Assembly (NCBI GenBank): GCA_023436145.1
Contig: JAEZKP010000095.1
Location: forward strand, 124,001 to 188,000
Direction of reading: 5' to 3'
Length of the DNA stretch: 64,000 nt
From: Fibrobacterota bacterium
GTDB taxonomy: Bacteria > Fibrobacterota > Chitinivibrionia > Chitinivibrionales > Chitinispirillaceae
Shown here: piece after piece, positions 19,095 to 28,064 of the stretch
Layout: each line of letters begins with the position of its first letter
Position numbering within the stretch: the stretch's first letter is position 1
Made by a program: the position numbers and the translations under genes
Notes under the pieces: generated by a model
The model's input: the letters and a program-made list of their open reading frames with translations, nothing else
Database searches by the model: none
What the model was told of the DNA's origin: nothing

Positions 19095-22088
19095 ATGCCG
19101 AAATATGTTTATTCATTTGGTGGAGGAAGTGCCGACGGAAATGAGTCGATGAAAAATCTTCTGGGTGGCAAAGGGGCTAACCTGGCTGAGATGGCTGGAC
19201 ACCCTGCTTTAAAGCTGCCTGTTCCTCCCGGTTTCACCATTACCACAGAAGTGTGTAATTATTATTTCCACAACAATCGCAATTACCCCCGAGAGCTCAG
19301 AACTCAGGTGCAATCAGCACTTGCAAAGGTAGAGAAGTTGATGGGTCGTAAATTCGGGGATACTAAAAAACCTCTGCTGGTATCTGTGCGTTCTGGCGCG
19401 CGTAAATCTATGCCGGGTATGATGGATACGGTTCTCAACATAGGTCTTAATGACCAGACTATCGAGGGGCTTATTGACAAGACTCAGAACCCCCGCTTTG
19501 CTTACGATGCTTACAGACGTCTTATTATGATGTATGCCGATGTTGTGATGGAAAAGGCTGAAGGATTGGAGCCCAAGGGCGGAAAGGGTATCCGTAAGAT
19601 TTTGGATGAACGTCTGGAGCAGGTCAAAAGAGAAAAAGGATACACAAATGATACCGAGCTGAGTGCCGATGATCTGAAAGTGCTTGTGCAGGAGTTTAAA
19701 CAGACAGTGCTGGACATTCTGGGTAACCCGTTTCCGGAAGATCCCATGAATCAACTCTGGGGGGCTATTGGTGCGGTGTTCATGAGTTGGAATGGAAGGA
19801 GAGCTGTTGAGTATCGCCGTATAGAAAAGATTCCTGATGAATGGGGGACTGCTGTTAATGTCCAAAGCATGGTTTTTGGAAACATGGGGGAAACCTCTGC
19901 AACCGGTGTGGCTTTCACCCGCAATCCCGGTACAGGAGAAAATCAGTTCTATGGAGAGTATCTGATTAATGCACAGGGTGAAGATGTTGTTGCCGGGATA
20001 CGTACTCCGGCTCCTATCAATGAGTATTCCCGCCATGAGCATGGTGAACAGATGGTAACTCTTGAGCAAGCCATGCCCAAAGTTTACAAACAGCTTTTCG
20101 ATGTTCAGAAGCGCCTGGAAAAACATTATCGGGACATGCAGGATATTGAATTCACCATAGAGGACGGTACCCTTTACATGCTTCAGTGCAGAGTTGGCAA
20201 ACGCAATGGCGTTGCGGCTGTACGTATGGCTACAGACATGGTAAAGGAGAAGTTGATTACACCCGATACTGCAATAATGAGAGTTGCACCGACTCAGTTG
20301 GTGGAACTTCTTCTGCCTATGCTTGATCCTTTAGCTGAACTGGAAGTTCTTCCTATTGCTAAAGGATTACCGGCCGGTCCCGGTGGTGCAATAGGTAGAG
20401 CAGTTTTTAACTCTGAAAAAGCAGTTGAATGGGCATCCAGAGGTGAAAAGGTGATTTTGGTTCGGGAAGAGACTTCTCCGGAAGATGTTGATGGGATGCA
20501 TAAAGCGCAGGCAATTCTTACCTCCAAAGGAGGAATGACTTCACATGCGGCATTGGTGGCCAGAGGATGGGGAAAATGCTGTATAGTTGGCTGCTCGGAT
20601 ATAAGTGTCAATCACGATTCATTTACTACCAAATCCGGTGTTGTTATCAGAGAGGGAGACTGGATCTCTTTGAATGGAACCAGAGGATTGGTTTACCAGG
20701 GTGAGTTAAAACTGGTCGATGTGGACCTGGAGAATAATGAATCTTATAGTACGCTCATGAAATTGTGTGATAAATTCAGGTCACTTAAAATCAGAACTAA
20801 TGCTGATACTCCTGCTGATGCCAGAAGAGCAGTAAGCTTCGGAGCTGAAGGTATTGGTTTATTCCGTACTGAGCACATGTTTTACGGTGAGGGAAGCGAT
20901 CAGCCACTTTTTCTGCTTCGTAAAATGATAATGAGTTCCGGAAGTCAGGAGCGTCAGGATGCACTGGACCAGCTTGCTGTCTATGTAAAAAGAGATGTCA
21001 AGGCCACAATGGAAGAGCTTGATGGACTTCCCTTTACAATTCGTTTACTGGACCCTCCTCTTCACGAGTTTGTTCCTCATAGTGAGGACAAAATCGCAGC
21101 AATGGCTGCAGAACTGAATATTGACATTAACCAGGTAAGGGAAAGAGGAGAGAGTCTCAAAGAGAATAACCCCATGCTGGGACACCGGGGTGTTCGTCTG
21201 GGGGTAACCTACCCGGAAATTTCGGCCATGCAGATACGTTCCATTTTTGAAGCTGCAGGTGAATTGATTAAGGAGGGCAAAAAAGCGTTCCCTGAAATTA
21301 TGATCCCAGTGACCTGCACTGTAAGTGAGCTTAAGAATCAAAGAGAACTGGTTGATAAAATCTACTCCGAGGTTTGCAGCAGCCTGGAGATCAAAAAAAT
21401 ACCGTTTACTTTTGGAACTATGATTGAGATTCCACGAGCAGCAATGACTGCAGAGAAGATGGCTGAAACTGCGGAATTTTTCTCTTTTGGTACAAATGAT
21501 CTTACTCAGATGTTTTTTGGATTTTCCAGGGATGACATTGGCAGTTTCCTTCCCGCTTATCTCAATAAAAAGATTCTTCCTGCTGATCCTTTTCAGACTT
21601 TGGATCAGGAAGGGCTGGGAGAGCTGATGAAGATTGGAATAGAGCGTGGCCGGAGCACCCGTTCCGATCTTAAGGTGGGTATCTGCGGTGAACATGGTGG
21701 TGATCCGGAATCAGTTAAATTCTGTCATCGTGCTCAAATGAACTATGTTTCCTGTTCCCCGTTCCGGGTACCTATTGCCAGGCTTGCTGCTGCTCAGGCT
21801 GCCATTGAACAGAAACTGGAAGAGAAAGTGGCAACTGAAAAGAAGGTATCTGGAAAGAAAAAAGCAGTTGCAACCCGACCTTCTTCATCAGTAAAGAAAA
21901 AAGCGCCGGCAAAGAAGGCTGCACCTGTCAAGAAGGCTGCACCGGCAAAGAAATCTGCACCGGCAAAGAAAAAATCTGCTGCTAAAACAAAAAAGGCTGC
22001 TCAGGTCCGCAAGGTTACTCCTGTTAAGAAGGCCAAAAAGGCAGTTAAAAAAGCTACCAGAAAAGCGGCCCGGAGATCTCGCAGTTGA
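19095..22088 (+). CDS. ppdK: Pyruvate phosphate dikinase with Lys/Ala/Pro-rich C-terminal tail
   Basis: Interconverts pyruvate, ATP and Pi with PEP, AMP and PPi. N-terminal ATP-grasp domain (SVRSGARKSMPGMMDTVLN), central phosphohistidine domain with His484 in GGMTSHAALVARG, and PEP-binding barrel with Cys864 in GICGEHGG. The core ends near residue 912. The remaining ~85 residues are about 40% Lys/Arg with repeated AAPxKK units and resemble histone H1 or AlgP tails; this is not part of the normal enzyme (usually 870-910 residues). ATG 19095 has GGAGG five bases upstream. Terminator follows. Confidence 0.97.
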   Translation: MPKYVYSFGGGSADGNESMKNLLGGKGANLAEMAGHPALKLPVPPGFTITTEVCNYYFHNNRNYPRELRTQVQSALAKVEKLMGRKFGDTKKPLLVSVRSGARKSMPGMMDTVLNIGLNDQTIEGLIDKTQNPRFAYDAYRRLIMMYADVVMEKAEGLEPKGGKGIRKILDERLEQVKREKGYTNDTELSADDLKVLVQEFKQTVLDILGNPFPEDPMNQLWGAIGAVFMSWNGRRAVEYRRIEKIPDEWGTAVNVQSMVFGNMGETSATGVAFTRNPGTGENQFYGEYLINAQGEDVVAGIRTPAPINEYSRHEHGEQMVTLEQAMPKVYKQLFDVQKRLEKHYRDMQDIEFTIEDGTLYMLQCRVGKRNGVAAVRMATDMVKEKLITPDTAIMRVAPTQLVELLLPMLDPLAELEVLPIAKGLPAGPGGAIGRAVFNSEKAVEWASRGEKVILVREETSPEDVDGMHKAQAILTSKGGMTSHAALVARGWGKCCIVGCSDISVNHDSFTTKSGVVIREGDWISLNGTRGLVYQGELKLVDVDLENNESYSTLMKLCDKFRSLKIRTNADTPADARRAVSFGAEGIGLFRTEHMFYGEGSDQPLFLLRKMIMSSGSQERQDALDQLAVYVKRDVKATMEELDGLPFTIRLLDPPLHEFVPHSEDKIAAMAAELNIDINQVRERGESLKENNPMLGHRGVRLGVTYPEISAMQIRSIFEAAGELIKEGKKAFPEIMIPVTCTVSELKNQRELVDKIYSEVCSSLEIKKIPFTFGTMIEIPRAAMTAEKMAETAEFFSFGTNDLTQMFFGFSRDDIGSFLPAYLNKKILPADPFQTLDQEGLGELMKIGIERGRSTRSDLKVGICGEHGGDPESVKFCHRAQMNYVSCSPFRVPIARLAAAQAAIEQKLEEKVATEKKVSGKKKAVATRPSSSVKKKAPAKKAAPVKKAAPAKKSAPAKKKSAAKTKKAAQVRKVTPVKKAKKAVKKATRKAARRSRS

Positions 22089-22107
22089 TTTGAACCTGAA
22101 CCCTTTT

Positions 22108-22138
22108 TAAGAGAAGGCATTTGTGCCTTTCTCTTTTA
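22108..22138 (+). terminator. Intrinsic terminator after ppdK
   Basis: AAGAGAAGGCA pairs with TGCCTTTCTCTT with one bulged T, short loop, then a T-rich tail. It sits between the ppdK stop and the PHP gene. Confidence 0.75.
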
Positions 22139-22151
22139 TAAGGTAATTCCA

Positions 22152-22868
22152 ATGCTGGAAATAGATTTACACGTCCATACACTGTTCAGCCATTGCGGGC
22201 TTCATACGGTCCTGGAACTTATCAATCAGGCCAGACTGACAGGTATGAAGGGCCTGGCCCTTACCGATCATGGTCTTACCATGGGAGGAAGACTCAACGA
22301 CGTATTTTTCAACAGGTTTCAATGTCCCTATGAGGATATTAAACTGCTTAAGGGGATTGAATGTAACATTCTGGATGAGAATGGTACAATCGATCTGCCA
22401 TCTGCTTTCATACCATTTCTGGATGTCGTTTTGCTCGGTATTCATCATAATACGCCCAAAGGGTGTTCCAGGGATTATTATACATCGTTGTTGATAAACG
22501 CGATGGAGAAAAACAGTCGTGTGGACATAATCACTCATCCCAACGATTCTGCATATCCACTGGATTATCAGTCTATTGCCCGTAAAGCTTCCCGGATGGG
22601 TATGGCTTTGGAACTCAATAACAGCAGAATTCTTTATTCCAGAAGCAGCATTGAGCAGACGATAGCGTTACTGCAGGCATGTAAAGAGGAAAAATGTTTC
22701 ATTGCGGTATGCAGTGATACACACGCGATTCATGAACTGGGGCAGGACAGTTCTGTGGTTCCACTGCTTAGAAGTGTGGAATTTCCAGGTGAACTGCTTG
22801 TCACCAGAGATGCTGATACTACTCTTGAGTTTATAAAATCCAGAAAAAGTTTTATTGCTGGAGCATGA
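22152..22868 (+). CDS. PHP-domain phosphoesterase
   Basis: 238 residues of the polymerase-and-histidinol-phosphatase family, YcdX-like. Metal ligands are seen in DLHVHTLFS, LTDHG, GIE, GIHH, THP and CSDTH. The substrate is not predictable. It begins just after the ppdK terminator and converges with thpR. Confidence 0.85.
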   Translation: MLEIDLHVHTLFSHCGLHTVLELINQARLTGMKGLALTDHGLTMGGRLNDVFFNRFQCPYEDIKLLKGIECNILDENGTIDLPSAFIPFLDVVLLGIHHNTPKGCSRDYYTSLLINAMEKNSRVDIITHPNDSAYPLDYQSIARKASRMGMALELNNSRILYSRSSIEQTIALLQACKEEKCFIAVCSDTHAIHELGQDSSVVPLLRSVEFPGELLVTRDADTTLEFIKSRKSFIAGA

Positions 22869-22883
22869 TTTCAGGCTTTACTT

Positions 22884-23420
22884 TTATTGAAGTTTGTAAG
22901 TTTGTAGTATTTCATGGTGAGCGCCGTCTTTTTTAAGATGACTGCTGTATAGATGAAACTGGGAAACTTCGAATGGTTCGGTGGCAAAAAGGCTATTTGC
23001 GGATAAAAACAGTGCAATTTTTTCCGCTACGGCAGCATTGAGCCGTGCTATAGTTATATGAGGGTGGAATTTGCGGTTATCCGGCTCGATTCCGGTTGAA
23101 GTTACTGATCTTTCGATTTTATTTTGTAATCTGAGAAGCTCTGGGTTATCTGCTATTCCCACCCAGAGAATTCTGGGGATTTTCCGGGGAGGAAAGTAGC
23201 CAACACCTTTCAAATTCAGATTGAAAGGAGAAATTATGGCTGAATTCAAGGAACGAGCAATCTTTTCAGTAATAATATTATCTACTTCTCCTATGAAACG
23301 CAAAGTTATATGAAGCTGGGTTTCTTCTACCCATCTTGTCCCTGGAATTGCCATATAGGTCGATGATATGTCGTCTTTGATTCGTTCCGGTAGATCAATA
23401 GCTATAAATAAGCGAGGCAT
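22884..23420 (-). CDS. thpR: RNA 2',3'-cyclic phosphodiesterase (2'-5' RNA ligase family)
   Basis: LigT/ThpR family. The two HxTx motifs are HITLRF and HITIAR, the N terminus is the typical RLFIAIDLP and the segment HLYSSHLKKDGAHHEIL closes the fold. Start at 23420 has AAGG seven bases upstream; an ATG at 23480 is further from the family start. 178 residues, normal. Confidence 0.9.
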   Translation of the reverse strand: MPRLFIAIDLPERIKDDISSTYMAIPGTRWVEETQLHITLRFIGEVDNIITEKIARSLNSAIISPFNLNLKGVGYFPPRKIPRILWVGIADNPELLRLQNKIERSVTSTGIEPDNRKFHPHITIARLNAAVAEKIALFLSANSLFATEPFEVSQFHLYSSHLKKDGAHHEILQTYKLQ

Positions 23421-23523
23421 AATAATCCTTTGCTTAAGTGAGTCAGATATAAAATACCACATCTGAAGGTCGTTTAGCAAAACCAGAAGGATTAAAATTA
23501 AAGGGTTAGAATCGAAGGTAAAT

Positions 23524-25071
23524 ATGATTCCTGTTCTTACTGCCGGGCAGATACGTGAAATCGATGAGAAAGCAATTGGTGGTAACCTGGTAACCGGTTA
23601 TTCCTACATGATCAGGGCAGCGTTGGGGTTATTTAACTGCGCGACTGAGATGATTTCTGACTGTTCCCAAAGGGAAATCGCCGTTATTTGTGGCAAAGGA
23701 AACAACGGTGGAGACGGGTATGTCGTAGCTAGAATGCTAATGGATGCCGGCCATAAGGTAATGTGTTATTCATTGTGTGATACCGATGAGCTCAGGGGGG
23801 AGGCAAAAATCGCCTTTAATGAATATATCTCCAGAAAAGGCAATTTTTTAATTTTAAATGATATAGCAGATCTCAATGCTCTGGCTGGTTGCTCTTTGAT
23901 AATTGATGCCATGCTGGGTACCGGATTGCGTGGAGATCCCCGGGGAATTTGTGCTCAGGCAATCGAAGCAGTTAATAACTCAGGTGTATCGGTACTCTCC
24001 GTAGATACTCCATCAGGTCTAAACAATGACACGGGCGTTCCGGGTAATCCATGCATCAGGGCTAAAGCAACAGTAACCATGGGCTTTCCAAAGGTAGGAT
24101 CTTATTTCTACCCTGGAAAACAGTTTACTGGTAAATTGATAATCCAGGATCTGGGATATCCCGATGAAATAGTGGCTCAGAAAAAAGGAACAATTTATCT
24201 GCCTTCTCTGGATTTCATCCGTAAGAATTTTCCTCCCAGAAATCCTGATGGTTCCAAGTTTGAACATGGGCTGGCTTTACTGGTCTGTGGGGCAAGAGGG
24301 TATACAGGCGCACCAACACTGGTAGCCAATGCAGCATTAAGGGCCGGTTGCGGCATGACTCATCTTGCTGCACCTCTATCAAGTATACCGGTATTATCTT
24401 TGAAAAATACAGAAACTGTGCTGTATGCTCTGAATGAAACCGAGAATGGTACTGCAGCTTACAGTTCAGTCGATCAGATACGAAATCTTGCTAAAGGAAA
24501 AGATGCATTGTGTATAGGACCGGGTTTAGGTCATGACCTGCAAACCTGTCAAATGGTGAGAGAGATCGTTTTGACTGAAGATATTCCGGTTGTGTTGGAT
24601 GCAGATGGTTTGAATGCTTTTAAAGGTGAATCCGGGCAACTCAAAATGCACAGTGGCGAAATGATTATCACACCTCATAAGGGCGAATGGTTGCGACTTT
24701 TCGGGGAGCTTCCTGAAGAACCACTAGATGTCATTTCACGGGTAAAAGAGATAGCCAGCCACTACCGGCTCACAGTTCTGCTTAAAGGTAGTACCACAAT
24801 AGTGGCCAGTCCCGGTGGAGAAGTTTACATATTACCATTCGGTAATTCCGCTCTTGCCAAAGCAGGTACCGGAGATGTTCTCAGCGGTATCATAGTTTCT
24901 CTGTTAGCCCAGGGGGTATCCACCACCATGGCCGCAGTTTTGGGAAGTTATATTCAATTACAGTCAGGAGTACTGGCAAGCCAGAGCTTAAGTGAATATT
25001 CTGTAACTGCAACCGATGTGATTTCTAACATTCACAAGGTCATACTGTCAATAACCGGTACTGTAGGATAA
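23524..25071 (+). CDS. nnrD: Bifunctional NAD(P)HX epimerase/dehydratase
   Basis: Repairs hydrated NADH and NADPH. The N-terminal YjeF_N epimerase domain has CGKGNNGGDGYVVAR and DAMLGTGLRGDP; the C-terminal ribokinase-like ADP-dependent dehydratase domain has CIGPGLG, VLDADGLNA, TPHKGE, LLKGSTTIV and AGTGDVLSG. 515 residues, the usual fused length (E. coli YjeF/Nnr type). Confidence 0.94.
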   Translation: MIPVLTAGQIREIDEKAIGGNLVTGYSYMIRAALGLFNCATEMISDCSQREIAVICGKGNNGGDGYVVARMLMDAGHKVMCYSLCDTDELRGEAKIAFNEYISRKGNFLILNDIADLNALAGCSLIIDAMLGTGLRGDPRGICAQAIEAVNNSGVSVLSVDTPSGLNNDTGVPGNPCIRAKATVTMGFPKVGSYFYPGKQFTGKLIIQDLGYPDEIVAQKKGTIYLPSLDFIRKNFPPRNPDGSKFEHGLALLVCGARGYTGAPTLVANAALRAGCGMTHLAAPLSSIPVLSLKNTETVLYALNETENGTAAYSSVDQIRNLAKGKDALCIGPGLGHDLQTCQMVREIVLTEDIPVVLDADGLNAFKGESGQLKMHSGEMIITPHKGEWLRLFGELPEEPLDVISRVKEIASHYRLTVLLKGSTTIVASPGGEVYILPFGNSALAKAGTGDVLSGIIVSLLAQGVSTTMAAVLGSYIQLQSGVLASQSLSEYSVTATDVISNIHKVILSITGTVG

Positions 25072-25112
25072 AAAAAAGTTTTGCAGAGGTGTGGATCCAT
25101 GCTGCAAAACTT
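25070..25112 (-). terminator. Leftward intrinsic terminator
   Basis: Perfect 11-bp stem AAGTTTTGCAG (25076-25086) / CTGCAAAACTT (25102-25112). Read on the minus strand it is followed by eight T, so it ends leftward transcripts, presumably of the kinase/sigma54/TPR cluster, and touches the nnrD stop codon. Confidence 0.75.
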
Positions 25113-25544
25113 AAGGTGTGCGGAAACGCCAACAATTATTATGTTAAGGATGAAGTTGCCAGGGTAATTGAATTGCCTTTTTAGTCTCAAAAGTATAGAT
25201 TTCACCGTGCGGCAAAAACAGTTCTTAACCAGTAAAACCATGGTGGCTCTGCTTTTTACAGCCATAGGCGTCATCTATGCAAAAAACATGCCCGTTTTTG
25301 TGTGATAATTTTCACTAAAAACCTGACCTGAGATGGTTTTGTTTGTTTTAACCTTGAGACTCCTGTCTCAGAATTGAGATAAAAACTTGACAAAAGGGCT
25401 ATTTTGATAAGTGCTGTTTTAGTTTAGTTTTATTTATGACTGATATACTGAGGGAATCATAAACTACCGCTGTATCTGCAAAAAGGCAGGAAAGAAAAAC
25501 AGGGGAATGTTTAAAAATTTTTAATCGCCACCTGGTCATAAGGT
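25113..25544. other. Intergenic region, no gene seen
   Basis: Between the leftward terminator and the TPR-like gene. It holds a small hairpin TGAGAC/GTCTCA near 25356 and an isolated TTGACA at 25387, but no convincing reading frame or recognised RNA. It may be the 3' untranslated region of the leftward cluster. Confidence 0.4.
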
Positions 25545-26315
25545 TTATTTCTGTTCCAGATTATTTTTAATTTTCAGTGATCTAATACCTATAATCAAAC
25601 CTGAGCAGAGACAAGCTCCGCCGGATATTTCGCACCCGATTGCGATACGGTTTGCCTGCTTTATTATGCCCCGATAATGGTTATACCTTAGCTGATCACC
25701 ACTCTGTGCTGCGTTTCTGAATTGTTCATAGGAATCTCTGGTGGCAAAATATTCATACACTACTGCACCGATAAACAGCATCCCAATACTATTTAAGGAT
25801 ACAGAAAGGAAGGAAAGATTTTTTTTCTTTTTTCGCAGCGCTTCTGATCTGATCCGGTTTAAGTTCTCTTCGAATGCGGATTGCCTGGCGATAAGCAGGG
25901 AATCCTGGTATTTAATTCGGTGGAGCTGCTCCTCAAATTCGGTTCTGGTTGCAGAGAAAAGATTAAGTATTTCAGCAGTTACATAGGTACTATCCAGAGA
26001 AACCGTCCTGTCATAAAGCAGTGCTTTATTAAAGCTTTGGCGTGCATTGCCTATTATTCCTTTGCTAAACTGCGCAACTCCCAGGTAGGAGTAATATATA
26101 GCAGTTGAAGCTGAATCGCTGACCTCTGTGAGTGTATCGAAATGCTTTTGAAGAATGTTAATCAGAGAGTCATATTCTCCCCATTCAAAATGTCCGGTGA
26201 TTTTCTCCTCATCCAGATTTGCTGCAAATACCGACATTGATAAAAGTGCAATCCATATCAATGCCAGAGTTTTTACTGACGAATAAAAGAAAAAAAATGA
26301 TGAATATATATGCAC
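25545..26315 (-). CDS. TPR-like membrane protein of unknown function
   Basis: 256 residues: N-terminal signal or anchor (LALIWIALLSMSVFAA), a helical TPR-like stretch (AIYYSYLGVAQFSKGIIGNARQSFNKAL), a coiled-coil segment (EEQLHRIKYQDSLLIARQ), a membrane segment (about 175-190) and a second near the C terminus. No family recognised. It ends the operon that encodes a Ser/Thr kinase and an FHA-GAF-sigma54 activator, so a role in that signalling path is inferred. Four bases separate it from the activator gene. Confidence 0.6.
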   Translation of the reverse strand: MHIYSSFFFFYSSVKTLALIWIALLSMSVFAANLDEEKITGHFEWGEYDSLINILQKHFDTLTEVSDSASTAIYYSYLGVAQFSKGIIGNARQSFNKALLYDRTVSLDSTYVTAEILNLFSATRTEFEEQLHRIKYQDSLLIARQSAFEENLNRIRSEALRKKKKNLSFLSVSLNSIGMLFIGAVVYEYFATRDSYEQFRNAAQSGDQLRYNHYRGIIKQANRIAIGCEISGGACLCSGLIIGIRSLKIKNNLEQK

Positions 26316-26318
26316 TGA

Positions 26319-28064
26319 TCAAAGGCCTAGTTGAGATTGATAACGGTAGAATGTACTTCTTGATAATCCCAGTATCCGTGCAGCATCCTCTTTATTTCCA
26401 TTGGTGAACTCTATAGCATGCTGAAGAAGTTCTTTTTGATAAGCTCTGGTTGCAGCTTCAAAATTCTGTATTCCCGGAGATGAATTTTGATCGGGTGGTG
26501 TAATGGAAACCAGCGGACTCTTGGAACGTAAGATCGCTCCATGAATCATATTGGATAGTTCCCTAATATTTCCCGGCCAGTTGTAATTACTGATAAAGCG
26601 GATGGTATCGGGGTGAAAATCAAAGATATCTTTGGCTGGATATTGAATTTTATAATTTTCCAGGAATGCGTAAGCAAGCAGCAGGAGATCATTGCCCCGT
26701 TTACGCAAAGGGGGAATTTCGATAAGAAACTGATTAATGCGGTAAAACAGATCGGCTCTGAAGTGTCCATCCGCCACCATCTGGGGAAGGTCCCGGTTTG
26801 TAGCGCAGATAAAACGCACATTCACTGCGATTTCTCTGGTAGCTCCGATCGGTCTTATCAATGAAGTTTCCAGGGTACGAAGTAATTTTGCCTGAAGCTG
26901 GGGCTCCATCTCTCCAATTTCATCCAGAAACACTGTACCACCATCTGCTGCAGCCAAGAGTCCCTGATGATTTTCATGGGCGCCGGTAAAACTCCCCTTT
27001 TTATGTCCAAAAAGTTCTGATTCCAGCAGTTCTCCACGAATTGCACTGCAGTTAAGTACCATAAAGGGTTTAGTGGCTCTGTTGCTTTTCTGGTGAATAA
27101 TCTGAGCTATTCTGCTTTTGCCTGTTCCGGTTTCTCCTGAGAGAAGAACTGTGATATCCGAGGCCGCGATAGCACTAACTGAGTCAAGTACTTCCTGCAT
27201 AACTTTTGATTCTGCAATTATTGACTCCTGTGTAATATTAGCTGTAAGTTTATGAAGAGTACTGCTCTGTTGGGAAATATATTCCACATGTTTGATAAGC
27301 ATCCCGGCTATAGTGGCATAAAGATTAAGAATTTCGAGGTCCTGCAAAGTAAAGGAGACTGATGCAGTTCTTGAACCCACATAAATAAGTCCCATCAGCC
27401 GGTCTGCAACCTTGATCGGAGCGCAGACCACAGATTGAAGCTGTAAATCGATAATGCTGCCCGTAGTTTTAAAATCAGGATCAGCCAGGGCGTGGGGGAT
27501 GCACAATCCTTCACCCAGAGCCAATACTTTCTGCACAATGGTATCGCTGAACCGCTCATTTGATGTACCACTGCAATTGGATACAAAAACCTGAGGATTA
27601 TGCTGATGGTCCAGGATGAAGATAAAAATTTCGGTGCCACCGGTTATTTCAGCAAGAGTGCTGATAAGGTTGTTCAGAAGCCGGTTAAGATCCCGTTCTT
27701 TACCCACATTGTTTACTATGCGATAGATTTTCGATAGCAGATCGGAATCGCTGATTCTGGAAGAGGGTTGTGAATCGATTTTGTCAAAGAGAAAAACATG
27801 AGACCCTATTTCAATCCTGTCTCCGGTGTGAATTCGGGATTTACCGACTTTGCGTCCATTCAATAAAACTTTGGCATTCCCGATCCGCTCAATTTCATAT
27901 TCAGTGTCTATAATACTAATCTTTACTGCACATTGCCCGGTTTTTTTATCATCGATAACTATGTCATTATCAGGAGCATTACCTATCAACAGCATACGGC
28001 TATCAAGGTGAAACGAGTCGGTGCTCTGTGGAGAGATTCTGCGCAAAATATACTGATTACTCAC
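26319..28064 (-). CDS. FHA-GAF-AAA sigma54-dependent activator
   Basis: Domain order: FHA (about 20-95: RMLLIGNAPDNDIVI, NGRKVG), GAF (about 115-265), sigma54-interacting AAA+ (about 290-515) with Walker A GETGTGKS, loop KGSFTGA, Walker B GGTVFLDEIGEM, and a Fis-type HTH at the C terminus (AARILGLSRSTFYRYQ). The usual GAFTGA loop reads GSFTGA. FHA instead of a receiver domain suggests control by phosphothreonine on the kinase encoded just upstream; the two genes overlap by four bases. Targets unknown. Confidence 0.9.
   Translation of the reverse strand: MSNQYILRRISPQSTDSFHLDSRMLLIGNAPDNDIVIDDKKTGQCAVKISIIDTEYEIERIGNAKVLLNGRKVGKSRIHTGDRIEIGSHVFLFDKIDSQPSSRISDSDLLSKIYRIVNNVGKERDLNRLLNNLISTLAEITGGTEIFIFILDHQHNPQVFVSNCSGTSNERFSDTIVQKVLALGEGLCIPHALADPDFKTTGSIIDLQLQSVVCAPIKVADRLMGLIYVGSRTASVSFTLQDLEILNLYATIAGMLIKHVEYISQQSSTLHKLTANITQESIIAESKVMQEVLDSVSAIAASDITVLLSGETGTGKSRIAQIIHQKSNRATKPFMVLNCSAIRGELLESELFGHKKGSFTGAHENHQGLLAAADGGTVFLDEIGEMEPQLQAKLLRTLETSLIRPIGATREIAVNVRFICATNRDLPQMVADGHFRADLFYRINQFLIEIPPLRKRGNDLLLLAYAFLENYKIQYPAKDIFDFHPDTIRFISNYNWPGNIRELSNMIHGAILRSKSPLVSITPPDQNSSPGIQNFEAATRAYQKELLQHAIEFTNGNKEDAARILGLSRSTFYRYQSQLGL

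Noticed and set aside
25032..25274. Leftward 80-residue frame
   Set aside because: It overlaps the end of nnrD and the terminator hairpin and has no ribosome site.
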